A DNA stretch of 41,972 bases. It comes from Candidatus Desulfaltia bathyphila. Lineage in GTDB: Bacteria; Desulfobacterota; Desulfobacteria; Desulfobacterales; ETH-SRB1. Positions 35,675 to 41,972 of this stretch are shown here, in pieces. A program made the translations under genes and the position numbers. How positions within the stretch are numbered: the stretch's first letter is position 1; each line of letters opens with the position of its first letter. The DNA is taken from positions 1 to 41,972 of the forward strand of contig JACNLL010000063.1 of the NCBI GenBank assembly GCA_014381545.1, written 5' to 3'. The notes under the pieces were generated by a model. That model worked only from the letters and a program-made list of their open reading frames with translations. It was not told where the DNA came from and did not search any database.

Positions 35675-36925
35675 ATGATACAGTTAATTAGAGGGTTTAA
35701 AGACATTCTGCCGGGAGAGGTCGAACTCTGGCAGCATATAGAAAAGACGGCACGTTCACTTTTAGAGAGCTTTGGCTTTAAGGAGATACGTATTCCAATT
35801 CTGGAACATGCCGAGCTTTTTGCAAGAAGTATCGGAGAGGATACCGATATTGTGGAAAAGGAGATGTATACCTTTTCCGATAGAAAAGGCGATCTTATTA
35901 CCCTCAGACCGGAAGCAACCGCATCTGTTGTGCGCTCTTATATCCAGCACAAATTATATGCAAAAGACCCTGTCCGAAAATTTTATACCATTGGTCCGAT
36001 GTTTCGCAGGGAAAGACCTCAAAAAGGAAGGTACAGGCAGTTTTACCAGATTAATGCCGAGGTGTTCGGGATTGATTCACCTTTTATTGATGCGCAGCTT
36101 ATCTTTCTTCTTTCGGTATTTTTTAAAAAACTGTCGGCAACTGAACTTAAAGTACATATAAATTCATTGGGCTGCCGAATATGCCGTCCTGAGTTCAAAA
36201 AGGCTCTTTCCGTGTTTTTATCTGCGGCAAAAGAAGAACTTTGCTCGGATTGCAGAAGAAGAAGTAATCGGAATCCTTTAAGGGTGCTTGATTGCAAGGT
36301 CCCTTCATGTTGTTCGGCTATGGCGGACGCTCCTTCCATACTTGACCATCTATGCTCTGAATGCAGCAGACATTTTGAGGCTGTAAAAAATGCCCTTGAA
36401 AAATTTAAGATTTCGTTTGTGGTTGACAAGCGTCTGGTAAGAGGGCTTGACTATTATACCCGAACAACCTTTGAGATACAGACAGGGTTGTTAGGGGCGC
36501 AAAATGCCGTTGCAGGAGGCGGCAGGTATAATAGCCTTGTCAAGGCCCTTGGCGGGCCTGATCAGCCCGCAGCAGGCTTTGCAATAGGCTTGGACAGGTT
36601 TGTTGAGATAACCGATCTTAAAGCTAAAGATTTCGCGCAAAATCCGGACATATTTATAGCAGCCCTGGGTGAAAAGAGCATGTCGATGGCTTTTGACTGG
36701 TCCTGCGCTTTTGGTCTTGAAGGGATAATTGCCGAGCTTGACTTTGCCGGTAAAAGCTTAAAAAGCCAGATGAAACGGGCGGACAGGCTTGGCGCAAAAC
36801 ATGTGCTGATTGTCGGGGAAAAAGAGCTTGAAGAAAAAGCGGTTATTCTGCGGAATATGACGACGAAGGAGCAGGTTATGATTCCCATAGATGATATTAT
36901 AGAAACGGTAAAAGAAAAACTGTGA
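35675..36925 (+). CDS. hisS: Histidine--tRNA ligase
   Basis: A class II synthetase of 416 residues, the normal length. It starts 'IRGFKDILPGEVELW' and has motif 2 ('FYTIGPMFRRERPQKGRYRQ'), the histidine-specific 'LVRGLDYYTRTTFEI' and 'AVAGGGRYNSL', and a C-terminal anticodon-binding alpha/beta domain. A cluster of cysteines in the insertion (near 165-235) is common in this lineage. It is followed by aspS, a frequent pairing. Confidence 0.96.
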   Translation: MIQLIRGFKDILPGEVELWQHIEKTARSLLESFGFKEIRIPILEHAELFARSIGEDTDIVEKEMYTFSDRKGDLITLRPEATASVVRSYIQHKLYAKDPVRKFYTIGPMFRRERPQKGRYRQFYQINAEVFGIDSPFIDAQLIFLLSVFFKKLSATELKVHINSLGCRICRPEFKKALSVFLSAAKEELCSDCRRRSNRNPLRVLDCKVPSCCSAMADAPSILDHLCSECSRHFEAVKNALEKFKISFVVDKRLVRGLDYYTRTTFEIQTGLLGAQNAVAGGGRYNSLVKALGGPDQPAAGFAIGLDRFVEITDLKAKDFAQNPDIFIAALGEKSMSMAFDWSCAFGLEGIIAELDFAGKSLKSQMKRADRLGAKHVLIVGEKELEEKAVILRNMTTKEQVMIPIDDIIETVKEKL

Positions 36926-36962
36926 CTCAAAGTTTCGAATGGTCTTGAAAGGAGTTAAGTAA

Positions 36963-38750
36963 TTGACGGATTTACTTGGAGAAATGAGAAGCACCCATAA
37001 CTGCGGTGAGCTCAATGCCAAACACATCGGCAAAGAGGTTGTGCTTATGGGATGGGTGCAGCGCAGGAGAGATCATGGAGGGGTTATTTTTATAGATTTG
37101 CGGGACAGAGAAGGCATTACACAGGTTGTCTTTAATCCTGTAAAAGATAAAAAGGTGCATGAAAAGGCTCACGCTATCAGGAGTGAATATGTCATAGGCG
37201 TCCGTGGAGTTGTTGACAAAAGACCGGAAGGTATGGTCAATCCGGGTTTACGGACCGGCGAAGTTGAAATTACGGTTGTTGAGCTGAAAATATTAAACAC
37301 AGCCAAAACACCTCCCTTTTTAATCGAGGAACAGATTGATGTTTCGGAAAGTATCCGTCTGAAATACCGTCATCTTGATCTGCGACGTCCCCGGTTGCAA
37401 AAAAATATTATTTTAAGGCACAAGGCTTCCGCCTCGGTGCGCCGGTATTTGAATGCGAACGGTTTTCTTGAAATTGAAACCCCTTTTTTAACGCGCAGCA
37501 CACCAGAAGGGGCAAGGGATTATCTTGTCCCCAGCAGGGTAAATCCCGGGCAGTTTTATGCCCTGCCTCAATCACCTCAGATATTTAAGCAGCTTTTGAT
37601 GATATCAGGGTTTGACCGTTATTATCAGGTTGTCCGGTGCTTCAGGGATGAGGATCTCAGGGCCGACCGTCAGCCTGAATTCACACAGATAGATTTCGAG
37701 ATGTCCTTTGTTGGTGAAGATGATATTATGGGCATCTCTGAAGGTATGATAAAGAATCTTTTTCAAGATGTCCTTGAAATGGAGATTGAAATTCCATTCC
37801 CCCGTATTACATATGCAGATGCGGTTTCCCGTTTCGGTCTCGATAAACCGGATACCAGGTTCGATCTCAAGTTAAAAGATATCTCAGACATTGTAAAAGA
37901 TTCAGGCTTTAAAGTCTTTTCAAGCGTTGTGGAAAAAGGGGGAATAGTTAAGGCTTTGAATGCAAAGGGTTGCGTTGATTTTTCACGAAAGGAGATCGAC
38001 GATCTTGCTGAACTCGTCGCCATTTACAGGGCTAAAGGACTGGCCTGGATAAAGATCAGAGAAGATAAGTGGCAGTCTCCGATAGCAAAATTTTTTACTG
38101 ACAAAGAAAAAGAAAAGCTGGCTCAGCGTCTGGCAATTGAACCCGGCGATTTGATATTTTTTGTTGCTGATATGCCGCAGATAACAAATGAAGCTCTTGG
38201 GCAGTTACGAAACCATCTGGGGAAGAGGCTTGGTTTGGCAAATGAAAAGGAATTCAGGTTTATGTGGGTTACCCATTTCCCCTTGCTGGAATATGATGAA
38301 ACAGAAAAAAGATATCAGGCTCTGCACCATCCATTTACAGCCCCATTTGAAGAGGATTATGAATTGCTGAGCACAGACCCTCTTGCTGTTAAATCGCGCG
38401 CTTACGATCTTGTTCTAAACGGCTGCGAGATTGGAGGGGGAAGCATCCGTATGCATCAAAGGGATATGCAGGAGAAGGTATTTGAAGCCCTGGGCATGGA
38501 TCGAAAAACCTATGAGGAAAAATTCGGATTTTTGCTTTCAGCCCTCGATACCGGCGCGCCGCCACATGGAGGGATTGCTTTTGGTTTTGACAGACTGGTT
38601 ATGATTTTATGCGGGCAACCCTCTATCCGGGATGTTATACCGTTTCCAAAGACGCAAAAGGCTGCATGTCTTTTAACAAACGCACCTTCCGAAGCCGGCA
38701 AAGGCCAGCTTGATGAGCTGTCATTAAAGGTAAAAATGCTTGAACCGTAA
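36963..38750 (+). CDS. aspS: Aspartate--tRNA ligase
   Basis: A bacterial-type AspRS of 595 residues: N-terminal OB anticodon domain ('MGWVQRRRDHGGVIFIDLRD'), class II motif 2 ('YYQVVRCFRDEDLRADRQPE'), the bacterial GAD insertion domain (about 290-410), and motif 3 ('GAPPHGGIAFGFDRLVMILC'). The start is uncertain: TTG 36963 has AAGGAG eight bases upstream, while ATG 36984 sits nearer the conserved 'RSTHNCGEL'. I prefer TTG because of the ribosome site. The bacterial AspRS in organisms lacking AsnRS is often non-discriminating, but that cannot be read here. Confidence 0.95.
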   Translation: MTDLLGEMRSTHNCGELNAKHIGKEVVLMGWVQRRRDHGGVIFIDLRDREGITQVVFNPVKDKKVHEKAHAIRSEYVIGVRGVVDKRPEGMVNPGLRTGEVEITVVELKILNTAKTPPFLIEEQIDVSESIRLKYRHLDLRRPRLQKNIILRHKASASVRRYLNANGFLEIETPFLTRSTPEGARDYLVPSRVNPGQFYALPQSPQIFKQLLMISGFDRYYQVVRCFRDEDLRADRQPEFTQIDFEMSFVGEDDIMGISEGMIKNLFQDVLEMEIEIPFPRITYADAVSRFGLDKPDTRFDLKLKDISDIVKDSGFKVFSSVVEKGGIVKALNAKGCVDFSRKEIDDLAELVAIYRAKGLAWIKIREDKWQSPIAKFFTDKEKEKLAQRLAIEPGDLIFFVADMPQITNEALGQLRNHLGKRLGLANEKEFRFMWVTHFPLLEYDETEKRYQALHHPFTAPFEEDYELLSTDPLAVKSRAYDLVLNGCEIGGGSIRMHQRDMQEKVFEALGMDRKTYEEKFGFLLSALDTGAPPHGGIAFGFDRLVMILCGQPSIRDVIPFPKTQKAACLLTNAPSEAGKGQLDELSLKVKMLEP

Positions 38751-38813
38751 ATTTTTTAAAGACGATTTTTCTTGACTTTAATTCGACTCTTTACTAACTA
38801 AAATCTTCTTTAA

Positions 38814-38884
38814 TCCCCAGTAGCTCAGCCCCGCCAAAGCGGGATTTTGCTGCCGCTCAATTGGCAGAGGGCATTAACTACTGG
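38814..38884 (+). pseudogene. Broken tRNA-Asn duplicate
   Basis: TCCCCAGTAGCTCAG, identical to the first 15 bases of the intact tRNA-Asn 92 bases downstream, is followed by a 32-base insertion containing a hairpin (CCCCGCCAAAGCGGG) and ending GCTCAA. It then resumes TTGGCAGAG of the D arm before diverging into GGCATTAACTACTGG. No anticodon or T arm can be formed, so it is not functional. Confidence 0.7.
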
Positions 38885-38905
38885 AAATATATTTAGCATA
38901 ACTAA

Positions 38906-38981
38906 TCCCCAGTAGCTCAGTTGGCAGAGCAGATGGCTGTTAACCATCGGGTCCGCGGTTCGAGTCCGTGCTGGGGAGCCA
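38906..38981 (+). tRNA. tRNA-Asn (GTT)
   Basis: The acceptor TCCCCAG pairs with CTGGGGA. The D arm, the anticodon stem GATGG/CCATC with loop CTGTTAA (anticodon GTT at 38939-38941), and the T arm (GCGGTTCGAGTCCGT region) all fold. A discriminator G and an encoded CCA follow. The rho-independent terminator starts nine bases later. Confidence 0.97.
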
Positions 38982-38989
38982 AAAAAATC

Positions 38990-39020
38990 AAGCTCGGTCA
39001 AATACTGACCGAGCTTTTTT
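38990..39020 (+). terminator. Rho-independent terminator of tRNA-Asn
   Basis: AAGCTCGGTCA pairs perfectly with TGACCGAGCTT (11 bp) around the loop AATAC, followed directly by TTTT and a T-rich stretch. Confidence 0.9.
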
Positions 39021-39115
39021 ATTTTAAGAGTATGTATGTTAGCCTCAGTCCCAGCTTCCTTTTAATATCACCCGCACCCCATAATATTACTCCGACAATT
39101 AAATACCCCAGAGCC

Positions 39116-39141
39116 GTCATTCCGGCGAAAGCCGGAATCCA
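39116..39141. repeat. GTCATTCCGGCGAAAGCCGGAAT hairpin repeat
   Basis: The stem ATTCCGGC/GCCGGAAT closes a GAAA tetraloop (39119-39138). This is a widespread REP-like sequence in related genomes. The surrounding 39021-39461 region (about 440 bases) has no supported gene; its right half is strikingly G/T-rich on the + strand. Confidence 0.6.
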
Positions 39142-39461
39142 AGGAAATACGATAGATGCCGGATCAAGTCCGACATGTCAAAATTCGGGTATTATTTTGC
39201 CGGGTTAATAACCTCCCATTATCTTATAATTGATAAAGAAGATTCTATACAAGATAGGATTATAATTGCTAAATAAAGAGTTTCTGTGAAAGGGGGCAGG
39301 TAAGTTAAGATATTTGTGGTTGGGGGATTTGATGGGACTTATATGATACTTTTGTGCGACTATTCGGGGACTTATGTGTGGTGGGTGGATCTGTTTGCGA
39401 CGGGTATTTAATGATGAGATATTTGACGGTTTTTCGGGTGTTTTGAGTGGATTTTTGCAGA

Positions 39462-40079
39462 CTATCTAAGAAATTTGAATTCTACTATTTCCCGCTTTTG
39501 GAACGAGTTTATTACTTTATTAAATACATCAAGATTTTCATCAAACGTTTTTATATCTGTGATTAATTCTATTCCGGCAATACAAGTATCATCTGAATCA
39601 CATCCATACATTATATAATTACTCATCATCTCTATTTTATTAAATTCTGTTTCATAGGAAAGCTCTTCAGTCCAATTCTCAATACTATAAATCTTATAAG
39701 AATAATTTTTCACATAATGATCTTTACTAAATTTTTTCTCTTTCTTTTCAAGTATTTTCTGAAGATTTTTTTTCACCCCTTCATACGCGTAACTAATTAA
39801 ATCAAACGACCAGATAGTTTTATAACTCGTTACGCAAATCAATCCATTAGTATCATTATTAAAAAACATTATACGTATGGTTGATCTTTTTTCTTCATCT
39901 AATATATCTTTAATCCATACAGGAATTTTTTCGGTCTGATACCAACCTTCAGGGATTTCTATATCAAAAGCATATTTATGGTTAATATAGCGGCCGTTTG
40001 ATATTTCAGGCGGCGGGAAAGTAGCGCAGGCGGTGAGGTTAAAGAGATATACTGTTAATATTATCAGTATCCTTTTCAT
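39462..40079 (-). CDS. Putative lipoprotein of unknown function
   Basis: A 205-residue AT-rich gene. The signal ends in a lipobox (NLTAC, Cys18). The mature part opens with 'NHKYAFDIEIPEGWYQTEKI', resembling the start of PsbP/DUF1795-type domains, and the rest is mixed alpha/beta with a Cys pair in 'YGCDSDDTCIAG'. No enzyme motif is recognised. It sits 10 bases after another small lipoprotein gene. Confidence 0.7.
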   Translation of the reverse strand: MKRILIILTVYLFNLTACATFPPPEISNGRYINHKYAFDIEIPEGWYQTEKIPVWIKDILDEEKRSTIRIMFFNNDTNGLICVTSYKTIWSFDLISYAYEGVKKNLQKILEKKEKKFSKDHYVKNYSYKIYSIENWTEELSYETEFNKIEMMSNYIMYGCDSDDTCIAGIELITDIKTFDENLDVFNKVINSFQKREIVEFKFLR

Positions 40080-40089
40080 AATATTTTTC

Positions 40090-40332
40090 TTAATATCCTT
40101 TTAATTTCATACATTTTTTTATTAACCTTGCTTTATGATAACCTTTTTGGATTCCACTACTAATACCATCGCTGGATAAAGGAATGGCTACTATTGCCAA
40201 CTCAGCTTCATATTCACATTCTAAATAATCCCTATCAATTTCCACCTTAGATTTGGTTGGATGTGTGTAGTGATGGCCACATCCTACGCATAATAGAAAA
40301 ACAACAACACTAAATAAAATTATTTTTTTCAT
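40090..40332 (-). CDS. Small putative lipoprotein
   Basis: 80 residues with a clear lipoprotein signal ('MKKIILFSVVVFLLCVGCG', Cys18). The remainder contains 'DRDYLECEYEAELA' and a C-terminal 'KKCMKLKGY', a pattern seen in small phage or envelope lipoproteins with two conserved cysteines. ATG 40332 has GAGGATTATT upstream. It is followed by the larger lipoprotein gene in the same direction. Confidence 0.7.
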   Translation of the reverse strand: MKKIILFSVVVFLLCVGCGHHYTHPTKSKVEIDRDYLECEYEAELAIVAIPLSSDGISSGIQKGYHKARLIKKCMKLKGY

Positions 40333-40583
40333 AATAATCCTCAGAAATATGGTTTTTCAGTAAAAACTTGGTTCCGGCTTGGGGCCTCTGGGCCGGAACC
40401 TGAGCCGGAACCAAAATTTTAAGCCGGAACTGTGTCTTTTTTCTTGTTATTTCATGGCATTAAACATAATTAGTTTTAAAAAGCAAGAAATTTAAGCCGG
40501 AACCGGTTTTTTTAAGAAAAAACTAAAAGTGAGCGGTTTTTAGGTTGAAGTTTTAAACCTCACGTAAATCACATTATCTATGG
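40333..40583. repeat. Intergenic region with five GCCGGAAC units
   Basis: (A/G)GCCGGAAC units lie at 40391, 40402, 40421 and 40494. The complement GGTTCCGGC at 40370-40378 forms a 9-bp hairpin with GCCGGAACC at 40392-40400. No gene is seen in these 250 bases. The repeats could be regulator-binding sites or decayed repeat-element ends. Confidence 0.6.
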
Positions 40584-41153
40584 TCATTTTTCGCCGACAG
40601 CAATTTTTCTTTTGGGGCACTCCTCCTTTTTCTTTAAACGTTTTTCAAAAGACTCCAGGCGGGACTCCATTTTTTTTAGCCGCTTTTCCATATCGATCGC
40701 GTGGGCAAAATATCTAATATTGCGCTCCAGGGCATCATAAGCAATCTGGTTGCCGCTTTTTAATACCTTTCTGGCACCTTCTAATAATTCTGCAATTTCA
40801 GGATCCTCATCACCTACCTTATTATATAAAGGTATATCTTCAGAAACTCCCACCTCCTTGCTTTTCACCTTCCCGGTTATTCCACCCTCGCCTGTTAGTA
40901 ACCAAGAAAGATATTCCCTATAGTGGATATAAAGGCCCGCGATTAATTCAGCGGATGCACCTCTTTTTCCTTTTAAGACGGCTGATAAATAACTTTGCGA
41001 TATACCTATTTTATTAGAAAGATAGATTTGACTTACCTTAAGGGTTTCTTCAATATTCTGCTTGTGATGAGGTGTGGATATAGGTATGATATCAAAAATA
41101 ATTGAAGAACCCTGCAGCAAGCTTCGGGGAATGCGCTCGCTATTGCGGTTCAA
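40584..41153 (-). CDS. Phage-repressor-like HTH regulator with coiled-coil tail
   Basis: The HTH is visible at about residues 38-92 ('YLSNKIGISQSYLSAVLKGK', 'YREYLSWLLTGEGGITG'), matching Xre/CI-type regulators of the 'NWLLTGEG' group. A linker follows, then helices and a C-terminal coiled coil ('MEKRLKKMESRLESFEKRLK'). There is no LexA-like peptidase domain. The N-terminus is suspect: the first ~17 residues are translated from the dispersed repeat at 41104-41154, the start is a TTG at its edge, and the usual first HTH helix is poorly matched. The repeat may have replaced the original start. Confidence 0.7.
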   Translation of the reverse strand: MNRNSERIPRSLLQGSSIIFDIIPISTPHHKQNIEETLKVSQIYLSNKIGISQSYLSAVLKGKRGASAELIAGLYIHYREYLSWLLTGEGGITGKVKSKEVGVSEDIPLYNKVGDEDPEIAELLEGARKVLKSGNQIAYDALERNIRYFAHAIDMEKRLKKMESRLESFEKRLKKKEECPKRKIAVGEK

Positions 41154-41154
41154 C
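41104..41154. repeat. Dispersed palindromic repeat, copy B
   Basis: GAAGAACCCTGCAGCAAGCT then TCGGGGAATGCGCTCGCTAT and TGCGGTTCAAC align with copy A at 9212-9263. The stem is imperfect here. It overlaps the 5' end of the HTH regulator gene. Confidence 0.75.
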
Positions 41155-41189
41155 TTAATTCATGATGTGCAATATGTTATTCGGGTTAC

Positions 41190-41225
41190 ATGCCGAGAAA
41201 ATCACGAATAGATGCTCCGGGAGCC
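41190..41225 (+). pseudogene. N-terminal scrap of REP-associated (Y1) transposase
   Basis: The segment reads MPRKSRIDAPGA, identical over nine residues to the remnant on the minus strand at 15895, then diverges. 26 bases of DNA are also shared (ATGCCGAGAAAATCACGAAT and on). A hairpin-like TTTCCCGCTAAAAGCGGGA lies shortly after. The frame runs on into the FmdB gene only by chance. Confidence 0.6.
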
Positions 41226-41342
41226 ATGCGCTATGAGACCTTTGAAAAATGTTTCCCGCTAAAAGCGGGATTCAAGTTCAAGGAAGGCGACCAAGAAATA
41301 CCTTGGAGGAGAAAATGGTTAAAAAACAAAAGGAGAATATTT

Positions 41343-41597
41343 ATGCCACTTTTTGATTATCTATGCTCGGATTGTGGAAAACAAAGCGAAGTACTTATTG
41401 TTGGTTCGGATGATCAGCCGCAGTGTCAGTCGTGTGGCGGCCGCAACCTTACCAAACTACTTTCCGCACACTCATCTATATCCGGGGTTTCCCAAAGCAC
41501 GGTGCCCGGACATGGCGACACTTCCTGTTGCGGATCAAGCCCTGACCATGCCGGTTGCGCTGAGCCCGGTAGTTGTTGCGGGCATAACTCTGATTAA
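41343..41597 (+). CDS. FmdB-family zinc-ribbon protein
   Basis: ATG 41343 has AAAAGGAG about eight bases upstream and gives 84 residues. The start 'MPLFDYLCSDCGKQSEVLI' and a second pair 'PQCQSCGGRN' form the FmdB zinc ribbon, a putative regulatory fold named from a methylotroph formamidase operon. The C-terminus is unusual in adding a Cys/Gly/Ser tail ('TSCCGSSPDHAGCAEPGSCC'). The open frame upstream to 41190 is a transposase scrap and not part of the gene. Confidence 0.85.
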   Translation: MPLFDYLCSDCGKQSEVLIVGSDDQPQCQSCGGRNLTKLLSAHSSISGVSQSTVPGHGDTSCCGSSPDHAGCAEPGSCCGHNSD

Positions 41598-41608
41598 ACC
41601 TTTTGTAT

Positions 41609-41926
41609 ATGAATGCTTATCACAAAGAGCAGTCAGATGCGCTTTACATAGTTCGGCGCCATCTTTCTACCTTTTCCTCAAAGCAAAGACAACAGCTCGA
41701 ATCCGATGTTGCCGGCTATCTCGGCTTTCGCGAGGAGGCAGCCTCTTTTCTTTCCACCTATTTCAGCGAGGTATGTACGCAAAAGTGTTACAAGAGCCGG
41801 ATTAGCGCCTGTTGTTCACGTGAGGGAATCATTACATTTTTTGCAGACGTGGTTGTCAATGCTTTGATGTCGCAAGACAAGGAGATAGATCTTTTGCTTG
41901 AGGTTCTTAAAAAACCGAACGAATAA
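41609..41926 (+). CDS. Cysteine-containing protein, possibly truncated
   Basis: The 105-residue protein starts 11 bases after the FmdB stop. It is helical and holds 'CTQKCYKSRISACCSREGII', a C-x3-C-x7-CC arrangement recalling the YkgJ (Fe/Zn cysteine cluster) group. YkgJ-type proteins normally continue with a further Cys-rich part, and here the frame ends at TAA after 'LLLEVLKKPNE', so the gene may be shortened. It may be co-transcribed with the FmdB gene. Confidence 0.65.
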   Translation: MNAYHKEQSDALYIVRRHLSTFSSKQRQQLESDVAGYLGFREEAASFLSTYFSEVCTQKCYKSRISACCSREGIITFFADVVVNALMSQDKEIDLLLEVLKKPNE

Positions 41927-41972
41927 GGATAGATCCGTGAGAGCGAAGCGAACCACGATCTTATCCGGTTGT

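Noticed and set aside
38814-38884. Second functional tRNA-Asn
   Set aside because: The D loop is interrupted and no anticodon stem, T arm or 3' acceptor strand can be formed.
40370-40504. CRISPR-like array in the GCCGGAAC repeats
   Set aside because: Units are under 12 bases, irregularly spaced and partly inverted, with no uniform spacers or cas genes.

Overview
The window looks like chromosomal DNA from an uncultured or poorly characterised sulfate-reducer-type bacterium (Desulfobacterota, probably Desulfobacterales-like). This rests on the gene content (oleABCD, hybrid kinases, a PilB-type ATPase fused to receiver domains, a CGGC metal-binding protein, an FmdB protein), the moderately AT-rich composition, and the many short palindromic intergenic repeats. 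The lineage is inferred from overall resemblance, not from a marker tree. No prophage, intact insertion sequence or CRISPR array is visible.

Layout. 1-9.2 kb (+): a SurA-type chaperone lipoprotein, surA, a RodZ-like HTH membrane protein, mgtE, recO, a GHMP sugar kinase, and glyQ-glyS. 9.3-14.8 kb (+): recQ, a small conserved protein, a nucleoside phosphorylase and ligA. 14.9-20.1 kb (-): a radical SAM enzyme, then a three-gene envelope module (DUF4384 protein, small lipoprotein, caspase-fold protein with duplicated CARDB-like repeats), then a CGGC-domain protein. 20.4-25.2 kb (+): a complete oleA-oleB-oleC-oleD cluster for head-to-head fusion of fatty acyl chains into long-chain olefins. 25.4-26.7 kb (-): rsmA and a DUF2062 membrane protein. 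26.9-30.3 kb (+): a small probable winged-helix protein and a PreP-like M16 peptidase. 30.4-35.6 kb (+): a phosphorelay block made of a hybrid kinase, a receiver-PilB/GspE-receiver protein and an Hpt protein. 35.7-39.0 kb (+): hisS, aspS, tRNA-Asn and a clear terminator. 39.4-41.97 kb: two small lipoproteins, a phage-repressor-like regulator (all -), then an FmdB zinc-ribbon protein and a Cys-containing protein (+).

Most genes are housekeeping: outer-membrane protein folding, translation, recombination and repair. The parts worth attention are the olefin cluster, the caspase module and the phosphorelay block. In the caspase module, the lipoprotein gene ends in an A-AAA-AAG heptamer, and a -1 slip there would fuse it to the caspase ORF, which has no convincing start of its own. 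In the phosphorelay block, two neighbouring genes are broken: an in-frame amber codon falls right after the phospho-acceptor Asp of the kinase receiver domain, and a single-base frameshift falls in the ATPase zinc-finger region.

The intergenic DNA holds several families of palindromic, MITE-like elements. At least two of them occur twice in the window. There are also two decayed N-terminal remnants of a REP-associated (Y1) transposase and a broken duplicate of the tRNA-Asn 5' half.
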